A stretch of DNA of 40,087 nucleotides from Nitrosomonas sp. Lineage in GTDB: Bacteria > Pseudomonadota > Gammaproteobacteria > Burkholderiales > Nitrosomonadaceae. Positions within the stretch are counted from its first letter, which is position 1. Each line of letters begins with the position of its first letter. Both the position numbers and the translations under genes were made by a program. The stretch lies in the NCBI GenBank assembly GCA_024282035.1, contig JAMWZR010000022.1, positions 1-40,087 of the forward strand, read 5' to 3'. Of the stretch, positions 1 through 7,945 are shown piece by piece. The notes beneath the pieces were generated by a model. It worked only from the letters and a program-made list of their open reading frames with translations. It was not told the DNA's origin and did no database searches.

Positions 1-68
1 ACGAAAATAGTATCTGTTTTTAACATTCATCTCAGTAAGTTAGCACACTTTTGTAAGTTCTTAACTTC

Positions 69-572
69 CTAAGACCCTTGCAAATTATTCAGAAAATTTC
101 CAGTAATATCTTGAACCGTATGCATCGTTGCGCGTAGCACTTTCAGTTTTTCCTCCTGCATCTCGATTTCGCGCATCGACTCCATGATTCTCAAGCGCTC
201 CTTGTGCAGCAAATTGTTTTTCTCGCGCTGGATCATCGCCAAGATAGCAGTTACCCATATGGCAAGGATACTCAATGCGCGATTAGTATAGATTTGATAA
301 GCAGGGATCTCACTCTTGGGAGAACCATAATATCCAATGACAAGCAATACAGTGCAGATTATAGCCACCACTACCGTATACTGCTTTTGGGGAGATCTTA
401 AGGAGACCAGTACCACAACAATATAGGCAACACCTGTTGCAACTCCGAGCGGGGTCAGGAAGTCTGCAATCAAAACAACCACAGCCAGAAGACCACACGT
501 GATATGCAGTCTGGATTGCGATGAACTTACCCAATCCAGTTTATTTTCATCTTGGTGATCTGAAATAGTCAT
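69..572 (-). CDS. Small membrane protein with C-terminal coiled coil, function unknown
   Basis: This is a 167-residue protein I cannot assign to a named family. The N-terminal ~25 residues are polar. They are followed by about three or four hydrophobic segments (roughly residues 25-115), then a charged helical stretch rich in Glu, Lys and Arg (about 120-150), and an end with the motif ATMHTVQDITGNFLNNLQ. That end resembles the dimerisation-helix region of sensor proteins, but no ATPase or receiver domain follows, so a signalling role is only a guess. The ATG at 572 is preferred over an in-frame GTG at 584 because a GAGGG ribosome-binding sequence sits five bases upstream of the ATG. It lies downstream of cbbR on the same strand, about 85 bases away. 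Confidence 0.6.
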   Translation of the reverse strand: MTISDHQDENKLDWVSSSQSRLHITCGLLAVVVLIADFLTPLGVATGVAYIVVVLVSLRSPQKQYTVVVAIICTVLLVIGYYGSPKSEIPAYQIYTNRALSILAIWVTAILAMIQREKNNLLHKERLRIMESMREIEMQEEKLKVLRATMHTVQDITGNFLNNLQGS

Positions 573-658
573 GTCAACCCTCACATTTGAATTACTCGCT
601 TTTTCGTAGGATTAGTCCGACATTACTATAACAACAATCCTTTAATTTCAGTAAGAAA

Positions 659-1579
659 TCAGGAATTTTTTTTGGATTCAAGCATCAATTTCTCTGCTTC
701 GGTAAGTAGGAATTCCCGGAATGCATTGGCGATGCTCGTTAGCCGCTTATTTTTGCGGTTAACGACATGCCAATACCGGATAATCGGAAATCCCTGAACA
801 TCGAGAATCTGCAATCGCTTGGTTTCCAGTTCCAGTTCGGCCGTGTGCCGTGACATGATCCCCAACCCCATGCCAGCCTGAACGGCTTGTTTGATTGCCT
901 CGGTCGTATCAGTTTCCATACCTTTCTTGACCTTGACCTTATGTTCGGCAAAAAAACGCTCCATGGCGCTTCGCGTTCCCGAGCCTGATTCGCGCACCAG
1001 AAAAATCTCCTTTGCCAGCTGCTTGACGGAAATATTGCGTTCCTGACACAACCGATGATTTGGAGGCGCTATGACGACGAGAGGATTTTCCATAAAGGAT
1101 TCACTGTCGATATCCAGGTTATCCGGGGGTTGCCCCATGATGGCCAGATCGATCAGGTTATCCGCCAGTTGCTTGAGAACCGTCTCCCGATTCGAGACGT
1201 TCAGACTGACCGTCACCCCACTATAACGCTGACAAAATTTTGCCAGCAAATGCGGTGCAAAATAATTGGCCGTAGTTACCACGGAAATATTCAATTTGCC
1301 GCGCTCCATGCCTTTCAGCTCGTCCAGCGCCACTTCCATATCGGCCAATTGTTGCGCAATGGCGCGACTATATTGGTACAACTCCCGCCCGGCTTCGGTC
1401 AGAAAAATCCGTTTCCCCAATTGCTCAAATAACGGTAAACTTATGTTGTCTTCAAGCTGCTTAATCTGCATCGAAACAGCAGGTTGCGTCAGATGAAGCT
1501 CCTCAGCCGCGCGTGAATAACTCAAGTGCCTAGCAACCGATTCAAAAACCTTTAATTGTCTCAGTGTGAGATGCAGCAT
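659..1579 (-). CDS. cbbR: LysR-family transcriptional regulator CbbR of the RubisCO operon
   Basis: A 306-residue LysR-type regulator of normal family length. The N-terminal winged helix-turn-helix (about residues 5-65) contains the typical SYSRAAEELHLTQPAVSMQIKQLE-type recognition region, and a periplasmic-binding-protein-like effector domain follows (about 95-290). It is divergent from cbbL, with 197 bases between the two start codons. This is the standard arrangement for CbbR, which activates Calvin-cycle operons in response to metabolic effectors. The annotation as CbbR rests on this position plus the family; the sequence alone would support only LysR type. Start is the ATG at 1579. LysR regulators usually repress their own transcription from the shared intergenic region. 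Confidence 0.9.
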   Translation of the reverse strand: MLHLTLRQLKVFESVARHLSYSRAAEELHLTQPAVSMQIKQLEDNISLPLFEQLGKRIFLTEAGRELYQYSRAIAQQLADMEVALDELKGMERGKLNISVVTTANYFAPHLLAKFCQRYSGVTVSLNVSNRETVLKQLADNLIDLAIMGQPPDNLDIDSESFMENPLVVIAPPNHRLCQERNISVKQLAKEIFLVRESGSGTRSAMERFFAEHKVKVKKGMETDTTEAIKQAVQAGMGLGIMSRHTAELELETKRLQILDVQGFPIIRYWHVVNRKNKRLTSIANAFREFLLTEAEKLMLESKKNS

Positions 1580-1600
1580 ATATAAGCAAACTGAATTTTC

Positions 1601-1616
1601 ATAAGCACTACCTTAT
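1601..1616. promoter_or_regulatory. Candidate CbbR operator (inverted repeat ATAAG-N6-CTTAT)
   Basis: A perfect 5-base inverted repeat (ATAAG, six-base spacer, CTTAT) lies between cbbR and cbbL, about 23 bases upstream of the predicted cbbL -35 box. Its dyad shape and position upstream of the activated promoter match LysR-type activator sites (TNA-spacer-TNA pattern). Assignment to CbbR is inference from position. Confidence 0.45.
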
Positions 1617-1638
1617 CATAAATATCAGAATTATTGAT

Positions 1639-1667
1639 TTGTTCTTATAGTTATTAGGCGCTATAGT
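1639..1667 (+). promoter_or_regulatory. Predicted sigma70 promoter of the cbbLSQO operon
   Basis: TTGTTC (1639-1644) and TATAGT (1662-1667) are separated by exactly 17 bases, giving a good -35/-10 pair. Transcription would start near 1674, leaving an untranslated leader of about 100 bases before the cbbL ATG at 1777. Confidence 0.5.
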
Positions 1668-1776
1668 GCGCTCCATGGATTTGAGTAGTCATGTTTGTTG
1701 TTTGTAACGCAATATCCTCTCGTTTCTGTCTGTATCGTTGGCTGGAGTTGAGTGGAATTTAACTGGAGAAAATATT

Positions 1777-3195
1777 ATGGCAAAGACATATAACGCAGGT
1801 GTCAAAGAATACCGGCAAACGTACTGGATGCCCGAGTACGCCCCATTGGACACGGATATTCTGGCTTGCTTCAAAATTACCCCTCAACCTGGTGTGGATC
1901 GTGAAGAAGCAGCAGCAGCTGTTGCCGCTGAATCATCCACCGGTACCTGGACAACCGTATGGACAGATCTGTTAACCGATCTGGATTATTACAAAGGCCG
2001 TGCTTATCGCATTGAAGACGTACCTGGCGACGACACCTGTTTCTATGCATTCATTGCTTACCCGATCGATCTGTTCGAAGAAGGATCCGTTGTCAACGTG
2101 TTTACCTCCCTCGTTGGCAACGTATTCGGCTTCAAAGCGATCCGTGGCTTGCGTCTGGAAGACGTGCGCTTCCCGATTGCTTACGTCAAAACCTGTGGCG
2201 GCCCTCCTCACGGCATCCAGGTTGAACGCGATATGCTCAATAAATATGGCCGTGCGCTGCTCGGATGCACGATCAAGCCAAAACTGGGTCTCTCCGCCAA
2301 AAACTATGGCCGTGCCGTATACGAATGTCTGCGTGGCGGTCTGGATTTAACCAAAGACGACGAAAACGTCAACAGCCAACCGTTCATGCGCTGGCGTCAA
2401 CGTTTTGATTTTGTCATGGAAGCGATCCACAAGGCAGAACGCGAAACCGGTGAACGTAAAGGCCACTACCTGAACGTAACCGCACCGACTCCAGAAGAAA
2501 TGTACAAACGCGCTGAATACGCCAAAGAAATCGGCGCACCGATCATTATGCACGACTACATCACCGGCGGTTTCTGCGCTAACACAGGCTTGGCAAACTG
2601 GTGCCGTGACAACGGTATACTGCTGCATATTCACCGTGCAATGCACGCTGTGATCGACCGCAATCCACATCATGGTATTCACTTCCGTGTGCTGGCTAAA
2701 ATTCTACGTCTGTCCGGTGGTGATCACCTGCACTCCGGTACCGTGGTCGGTAAACTGGAAGGCGACCGTGGTGCAACGCTGGGTTGGATCGATCTGATGC
2801 GCGACAGCTTCATCAAAGAAGATCGTAGCCGCGGTATCATGTTCGATCAGGACTGGGGTTCAATGCCTGGTGTATTCCCAGTAGCTTCTGGTGGTATTCA
2901 CGTATGGCACATGCCAGCACTGGTAGCAATTTTCGGTGACGACGCTTGCTTGCAGTTCGGTGGCGGTACCTTAGGTCATCCATGGGGCAACGCAGCGGGT
3001 GCAGCGGCTAACCGTGTGGCACTGGAAGCATGCGTGGAAGCACGTAACCAGGGTATTGAAATCGAGAAGAAAGGTAAAGAGATTCTGACCGCCGCTGCCA
3101 AACACAGTCCGGAACTGAAAATCGCGATGGAAACCTGGAAAGAAATCAAGTTTGAATTCGACACCGTCGACAAACTGGACGTCGCTCACAAGTAA
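1777..3195 (+). CDS. cbbL: RubisCO large subunit, form IA
   Basis: A 472-residue ribulose-1,5-bisphosphate carboxylase/oxygenase large subunit, which fixes CO2 onto RuBP in the Calvin cycle. All catalytic landmarks are visible: TIKPK with catalytic Lys at about residue 167, the carbamylation motif [10 protein letters not shown] with Lys193 and metal ligands Asp195/Glu196, the HIHRAMHA region, and loop 6 with GTVVGKLEG. The chosen start is the ATG at 1777, eight bases after a GGAG ribosome-binding site. An in-frame TTG at 1738 would add 13 residues that do not look like RubisCO. The cbbQ/cbbO genes downstream and the absence of carboxysome genes point to the non-carboxysomal form IA subtype. 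The small subunit gene follows after 66 bases. Confidence 0.98.
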   Translation: MAKTYNAGVKEYRQTYWMPEYAPLDTDILACFKITPQPGVDREEAAAAVAAESSTGTWTTVWTDLLTDLDYYKGRAYRIEDVPGDDTCFYAFIAYPIDLFEEGSVVNVFTSLVGNVFGFKAIRGLRLEDVRFPIAYVKTCGGPPHGIQVERDMLNKYGRALLGCTIKPKLGLSAKNYGRAVYECLRGGLDLTKDDENVNSQPFMRWRQRFDFVMEAIHKAERETGERKGHYLNVTAPTPEEMYKRAEYAKEIGAPIIMHDYITGGFCANTGLANWCRDNGILLHIHRAMHAVIDRNPHHGIHFRVLAKILRLSGGDHLHSGTVVGKLEGDRGATLGWIDLMRDSFIKEDRSRGIMFDQDWGSMPGVFPVASGGIHVWHMPALVAIFGDDACLQFGGGTLGHPWGNAAGAAANRVALEACVEARNQGIEIEKKGKEILTAAAKHSPELKIAMETWKEIKFEFDTVDKLDVAHK

Positions 3196-3261
3196 AAACA
3201 CATGCTCCGGCACAAAGCATGCTTCTGCGTGCCGGAAATCTAATTGATTAGGAGTATCACA

Positions 3262-3618
3262 ATGTCAGAAATGTTGGATTACAAAAGCCGTCTGAGCGAT
3301 CCTGCCAGCCGCAAATTTGAAACCTTTTCTTATTTGCCATCAATGAACGCTAAGCAGATCAAGCAACAGGTTGAATACATCGTCAAGAAAGGCTGGAACC
3401 CAGCGATTGAACATATTGAACCAGAGTATCTGATGGATAACTACTGGTACATGTGGAAATTGCCAATGTTCGGCGAAACCGATGTAGCCCGTATTCTGGA
3501 AGAAGCGGAAGCTTGTCACAAAGCAAATCCAAACAATCATGTACGTTTGATCGGCTACGACAATTTTGCGCAAAGCCAAGGCGCATCGATGGTTATTTAC
3601 CGCGGCAAGACAGTATAA
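3262..3618 (+). CDS. cbbS: RubisCO small subunit
   Basis: A 118-residue RubisCO small subunit that caps the L8 core to form the L8S8 holoenzyme with CbbL. The N-terminal region (about residues 12-30, [10 protein letters not shown]) and the central [14 protein letters not shown] motif are typical of bacterial form IA small subunits. The ATG at 3262 is chosen because an AGGAG ribosome-binding site lies seven bases upstream; an upstream in-frame start would add six residues. A strong hairpin terminator follows 24 bases after the stop, which should make cbbLS mRNA more abundant than the downstream cbbQO message. Confidence 0.98.
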   Translation: MSEMLDYKSRLSDPASRKFETFSYLPSMNAKQIKQQVEYIVKKGWNPAIEHIEPEYLMDNYWYMWKLPMFGETDVARILEEAEACHKANPNNHVRLIGYDNFAQSQGASMVIYRGKTV

Positions 3619-3641
3619 GTTTTAACGGGTTTCGAACCCTG

Positions 3642-3681
3642 AAACCCCCATATCCCTGTAACAGGGCGGGGGTTTTTTTTT
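3642..3681 (+). terminator. Rho-independent terminator/attenuator between cbbS and cbbQ
   Basis: A G+C-rich hairpin: CCCCC (3645-3649) pairs with GGGGG (3668-3672) around an inner CCCTG/CAGGG stem (3654-3658 with 3662-3666) and a three-base loop. It is followed by nine T residues (3673-3681). It sits inside the operon, so it probably acts as a partial terminator, keeping the activase genes at lower expression than RubisCO. Confidence 0.85.
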
Positions 3682-3734
3682 GACCCAAATTTAAACCCTG
3701 CATGTTTGTTGGATAACTATTACAGGAGCTCATC

Positions 3735-4541
3735 ATGAGCGAAATCATCGAACAATATCGTGTCACCAAAGAACCCTATTACCATCCGGTAGCCGATGAA
3801 GTGCAATTGTACGAAGCGGCCTACTCGGTACGCATGCCCATGATGCTGAAAGGCCCGACAGGTTGCGGTAAAACCCGTTTTGTCGAATATATGGCATGGA
3901 AACTGAAAAAACCACTGATTACCGTGGCCTGTAACGAAGACATGACCGCCTCCGATCTGGTTGGACGATTCCTGCTGGATGCCAACGGTACCCGCTGGCA
4001 GGATGGCCCCCTGGCCGTAGCCGCCAGATATGGCGCCATCTGTTATCTGGACGAAGTGGTTGAAGCCCGTCAGGATACCACCGTCGTGATTCACCCCCTG
4101 ACCGATAACCGACGCGTGCTGCCGCTGGAGAAAAAAGGCGAACTGATTCAGGCTCACAAGGATTTCCAGATCGTCATTTCGTACAACCCAGGCTATCAAA
4201 GTCTGATGAAAGACTTGAAACAATCGACCAAACAACGTTTTGGTGCGCTGGATTTCAACTACCCAAATCATGATGTGGAAAGCGAAATCGTCGCCCACGA
4301 GTCCGGCGTATCGACCGAAGTTGCCGAGAAGCTGGTATCGATTGCCGAGCGTGCGCGCAACTTGAAGGGTCATGGCCTGGACGAAGGCATTTCCACCCGT
4401 ATGCTGATTTACGCTGGCAGTTTGATTGCCAAAAAAGTCGATGCGCATGCCGCATGCCGCGTGGCGCTGGTACGCCCCATAACCGACGATCCGGATATGC
4501 GCGATGCGCTGGATGCGGCAGTCAGCACGTTCTTCAACTAG
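3735..4541 (+). CDS. cbbQ: CbbQ, AAA+ ATPase (MoxR family) RubisCO activase subunit
   Basis: A 268-residue MoxR-type AAA+ ATPase. The Walker A motif GPTGCGKT is at residues 40-47, Walker B (ICYLDE) at about 102-107, and sensor/arginine-finger regions follow (STKQRF near 160). CbbQ forms hexamers that, with CbbO bound, use ATP to release inhibitory sugar phosphates from RubisCO active sites. The ATG at 3735 follows a GGAG ribosome-binding site by six bases. The gene is 116 bases after cbbS, with the terminator in between, and 47 bases before cbbO. Length matches the family. Confidence 0.95.
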   Translation: MSEIIEQYRVTKEPYYHPVADEVQLYEAAYSVRMPMMLKGPTGCGKTRFVEYMAWKLKKPLITVACNEDMTASDLVGRFLLDANGTRWQDGPLAVAARYGAICYLDEVVEARQDTTVVIHPLTDNRRVLPLEKKGELIQAHKDFQIVISYNPGYQSLMKDLKQSTKQRFGALDFNYPNHDVESEIVAHESGVSTEVAEKLVSIAERARNLKGHGLDEGISTRMLIYAGSLIAKKVDAHAACRVALVRPITDDPDMRDALDAAVSTFFN

Positions 4542-4588
4542 CCCGGAAATCATCATCCGTTTGTTTTAATCCATTAACAGGTGCTGCC

Positions 4589-6916
4589 ATGAGTATCAAT
4601 CTGGACGATTACAAAGAATTGCTCGAGGATCTAGAACCGGAATCGGTTGAATTGCTAAACCATGCCTGGCCGGAAGCAGTCAAGATCTTTTCGCCGCGCG
4701 GCCTGGATAACTACCTAAAAGGTGCTTCGGCAATCCGCGGTCTGGGACGCGGACGTAGCGTGGTCGATTGCTGGATCGGTGAAATTCCGCTGGTGGCCAA
4801 GGAAATCGGTGAAGACGTTATCGGCGATCTGGCTACCTCGGTGTTGAGTCTGGCTTCGCGCACCTCCGGCGCGGTCATCGAGCTGGTGCTGGCCACCTCA
4901 CCGACCGCTGCCAAACGGCTGGGCGATGCGCAACTGTTCCAGAATTACCTGCAATTCCTCAATAATCTGATCGCGCAGGCACCGCGCGGCATCCGTCCGA
5001 TGCTCGGCAAGCTGGACATCCTGTTCGGACAATTGACATTGGGTGGCCTGCGCCGCTGGGCTATGTGGGGCGCACACGCACACCGCACCAATTACGAAGA
5101 GCAAATCCGCTATTTCGGTCTGGAATCGAAAGAATCGCTTGCGGTCTTGCAGAAAGAGCGCAAAGGCACCCTGTTCGTCGACGTACAGCGCCGTATCAAC
5201 ATGTATCTGCGCGCGCTGTGGGGACGCGACTTTTTCATGAAACCGACGTCCGGCGACTTTGAAACGCGTGAAGGCTACAAACCGTTCATCGAAAACTATT
5301 TCATCCATCTACCCGATGCCTACGATGCCTATGGCGACATATCGGCAACCGAGGTCTATCGCGCTGCAGCAGCGCATGCCGCCGCACATCTGGTTGAAAC
5401 CAAGCAGCCGATTTCTGCGGAAAGTTTGAATCCATTACAGATGGCCGTGATTTCGGTCATTGAAGATGCACGTATCGAGGAACTATCGATCCGCCGTTTC
5501 CCCGGTTTGCGCAAAACCTGGTCGGCATTGCATAGCGCCACCCCAGAAATGAATGCGTCGATGGGCGATTATCTGAATCGCTTGGCACGCGCCCTGCTCG
5601 ACCTGGATTACCAGGACCAAGATCCATGGATCGTGGAAGGTCGAAAACTGTTCAAAGCAGCCAAAGACCAGCTACATAGCCATAAAACGTCGTGGCACAT
5701 CGGCGTACAGCTCGCGCACAGTTTCATGGACAAAAAGATTCCATACAGCCCACGCACCGACATACTCACGGCACCGTATCGCGATGACAATCGCTATTTC
5801 TGGGAATTCGAGGAATTCGACTTCAACAAATCGCTATCGGCTGGCTACGATGCACCCAAACAAGTGCGCAAGTACGTCAATGTCATGGAATTCGCCAATG
5901 AGATCGACGTTGAAACCGCCGGAGACGACGCACAGGAAATCTGGGTAATGGGCACCGAATTCTTCCCATATGAGGACATGGGCGTCTCTTACAACGACAC
6001 GGAAGGCAAGGAACCCGTTTCCGCGCCCTACCACTACTCCGAATGGGATTACCAGATCCAGCTGGAACGTCCGGATTGGGCCACTGTGCAGGAGAAACGC
6101 GCAAAACTGGGCGACATGCAGTGCATCGACGACATTGCCAATCAGTACAAACGCGAAATCGCCCGTATGAAATTCCTGCTCGATGCAATGCAACCGCAAG
6201 GCACGCGCCGTATCCGCAAGCTCGAGGACGGCGATGAAATCGACATCAATGCTGCGATCCGCTCTCTGATCGACATCCGCATGGGCATGCAGCCCGATCC
6301 TCGCATCATGATGCGTTCAGTGCGTAAAGTGCGCGACATTTCCGTGCTGGTGCTGCTTGATCTGTCCGAGTCGACCAACGAAAAAGTCGCCGGACACGAT
6401 TATTCCGTGCTCGATCTGACGCGCCAGGCCACAGTGCTGCTCGCCAATGCCATCAATAAAATTGGTGATCCGTTTGCGATCCATGGCTTTTGTTCCGACG
6501 GAAGACACGATGTCGAGTATTTCCGCTTCAAAGATTTCGATCAGCCGTACGACGAAATTCCCAAAGCAAAACTTGCCGGTATGTCCGGACAACTGTCGAC
6601 CCGCATGGGCGCAGCCATGCGTCATGCCACGCATTACCTGAAACTGCAAAAATCGGCGAAGAAACTCCTGCTGGTCATCACCGATGGCGAACCTGCCGAT
6701 GTGGATGTCCGTGACCCGCAATACCTGCGCCACGACACCAAGAAAGCCGTCGAGGAAGCCGGCCGTTCAGGCATTCTGACCTACTGCATGAGCCTCGACC
6801 CACGTGCTGACCAGTACGTCTCACGCATTTTCGGCGAACGCAATTATCTGGTGGTGGATCATGTGGAGCGGCTACCGGAGAAACTGCCGGTGTTGTATGC
6901 GGGGTTGACGAGGTAG
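4589..6916 (+). CDS. cbbO: CbbO, VWA-domain RubisCO activase adaptor
   Basis: A 775-residue CbbO protein, the adaptor that links the CbbQ hexamer to RubisCO. The C-terminal von Willebrand factor A domain carries the metal-ion-dependent adhesion motif DLSES (about residues 591-595) and a later TDGEPAD segment. The long N-terminal part is the CbbO-specific helical region. The reading frame extends 45 codons upstream into the end of cbbQ, but the ATG at 4589 starts a normal CbbO N-terminus and has an AGGTG sequence a few bases upstream. The codon style matches cbbQ. No cbbN-like gene follows, and the next gene is unrelated. Confidence 0.95.
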   Translation: MSINLDDYKELLEDLEPESVELLNHAWPEAVKIFSPRGLDNYLKGASAIRGLGRGRSVVDCWIGEIPLVAKEIGEDVIGDLATSVLSLASRTSGAVIELVLATSPTAAKRLGDAQLFQNYLQFLNNLIAQAPRGIRPMLGKLDILFGQLTLGGLRRWAMWGAHAHRTNYEEQIRYFGLESKESLAVLQKERKGTLFVDVQRRINMYLRALWGRDFFMKPTSGDFETREGYKPFIENYFIHLPDAYDAYGDISATEVYRAAAAHAAAHLVETKQPISAESLNPLQMAVISVIEDARIEELSIRRFPGLRKTWSALHSATPEMNASMGDYLNRLARALLDLDYQDQDPWIVEGRKLFKAAKDQLHSHKTSWHIGVQLAHSFMDKKIPYSPRTDILTAPYRDDNRYFWEFEEFDFNKSLSAGYDAPKQVRKYVNVMEFANEIDVETAGDDAQEIWVMGTEFFPYEDMGVSYNDTEGKEPVSAPYHYSEWDYQIQLERPDWATVQEKRAKLGDMQCIDDIANQYKREIARMKFLLDAMQPQGTRRIRKLEDGDEIDINAAIRSLIDIRMGMQPDPRIMMRSVRKVRDISVLVLLDLSESTNEKVAGHDYSVLDLTRQATVLLANAINKIGDPFAIHGFCSDGRHDVEYFRFKDFDQPYDEIPKAKLAGMSGQLSTRMGAAMRHATHYLKLQKSAKKLLLVITDGEPADVDVRDPQYLRHDTKKAVEEAGRSGILTYCMSLDPRADQYVSRIFGERNYLVVDHVERLPEKLPVLYAGLTR

Positions 6917-6970
6917 TGAGCTATCAGAAGATAATCCTCTGCTTATAGTATAAAGACTCACTTAATGTTC

Positions 6971-7000
6971 TAGTCACTGGAAAAATGATTAGCGTATACT
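6971..7000 (+). promoter_or_regulatory. Possible promoter of the HsdR-N-like gene
   Basis: TAGTCA (6971-6976) and TATACT (6995-7000), 18 bases apart, form a weak -35/good -10 pair 46 bases upstream of the next start codon. It suggests the following gene is transcribed independently of cbbLSQO. Confidence 0.3.
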
Positions 7001-7045
7001 CACATCCTACGATGATCTGAAATCCAAATAATTCAGAGAGATAAG

Positions 7046-7852
7046 ATGCTAAAAATTTCCAAGAAAGTCATTGACCGTGTTTCTTCAACGCTCAAAACTT
7101 ATCAGAACATTGCGCAATCACACAAAAGCAAGGATGTGTCCGAAGCTGATACTGTCACTCTTGTAAAAGATATTCTAGCGTACTGCTTTGGTTACGATAA
7201 ATATCAGGAACTCACCAGCGAGCAGCAAATTAGAGGTACTTTTTGTGATCTCGCTGTGAAAATTGAAGGAAAAATCAAATATCTTATTGAAGTTAAAGCA
7301 GCCGGCGTCAATCTTAACGATTCGCACCTCAGACAGGCAATTAGTTATGGAGCAAATCAAGGTATCGAATGGGTGGTCCTTACCAATGCAGTCGAGTGGC
7401 GATTATATAGAATCAAATTTGGACAACCAATCGACCATGAAGAAGTATCATCATTCTGCTTCTTAGAAATCAATCCAAAGAAAGAAGATGATTTAAAGAA
7501 GGTATTTCTACTTTGCAGAGAGGGTATCAGCTCAGATGCAATGGATACTTATCATCAACATACTCAAATTCTTAATAAGTTCACTATTGCTCAGATTCTG
7601 CTTACTGATCCGATAGTTTCGGTAATCAAACGAGAAATTCGCAGATTATTTCCAGAGATTAAGGTCGATACTGAACAAATTACTGATATTTTGAACAATG
7701 AGATTCTGAAACGGGAAGTCATAGAAGGCGAGAAGGTCAAAGAAACTCAGCAAAAAATAAAGAAAATTACTACAAAACTTACAAAACAAGCTCAAACAGA
7801 GAAAAAGTATGACAAGCAGGAATTTGAATCAAATTCATCCAATGAAACATAA
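7046..7852 (+). CDS. Orphan HsdR N-terminal-domain (PD-(D/E)XK nuclease-like) protein
   Basis: A 268-residue protein resembling the N-terminal nuclease domain of type I restriction R subunits (HSDR_N family). The core motif is visible: Asp68 in TFCDLAV, then LIEVKA with Glu82 and Lys84, followed by the RQAISYGANQGIEWVVLTN segment common to these domains. There is no helicase/translocase domain, so it is not a complete HsdR. The C-terminal ~60 residues are lysine- and glutamate-rich and probably coiled. The family may bind or cut nucleic acid, but the standalone form has no established role that I know of. The gene is A+T-richer than cbbO and kup on either side, suggesting later acquisition. 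The ATG follows an AGAGAG purine tract. Family call is fairly sure; function is not. Confidence 0.75.
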   Translation: MLKISKKVIDRVSSTLKTYQNIAQSHKSKDVSEADTVTLVKDILAYCFGYDKYQELTSEQQIRGTFCDLAVKIEGKIKYLIEVKAAGVNLNDSHLRQAISYGANQGIEWVVLTNAVEWRLYRIKFGQPIDHEEVSSFCFLEINPKKEDDLKKVFLLCREGISSDAMDTYHQHTQILNKFTIAQILLTDPIVSVIKREIRRLFPEIKVDTEQITDILNNEILKREVIEGEKVKETQQKIKKITTKLTKQAQTEKKYDKQEFESNSSNET

Positions 7853-7888
7853 AGAAGTTCACGTACCATTTGATACTAATTAGGTTAA

Positions 7889-7904
7889 TAGATACAAGTA
7901 TCTA
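7889..7904. repeat. Short perfect inverted repeat between convergent genes
   Basis: TAGATAC and GTATCTA flank a two-base centre in the 93-base gap between the converging HsdR-N-like gene and kup. There is no clear T-run on either side, so it may be a weak terminator or no more than an A+T-rich palindrome. Confidence 0.35.
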
Positions 7905-7945
7905 TAGTTAGAAGAAATATTCTTTTTCACCATACCTGAATGCTC

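Noticed and set aside
1738-1776. TTG start adding 13 residues to CbbL
   Set aside because: The GGAG site and family N-terminus both point to the ATG at 1777.
3720-4556. A 278-codon open frame on the minus strand opposite cbbQ
   Set aside because: It is the exact antisense of a clear CbbQ with intact Walker motifs; no ribosome-binding site and no recognisable motif.
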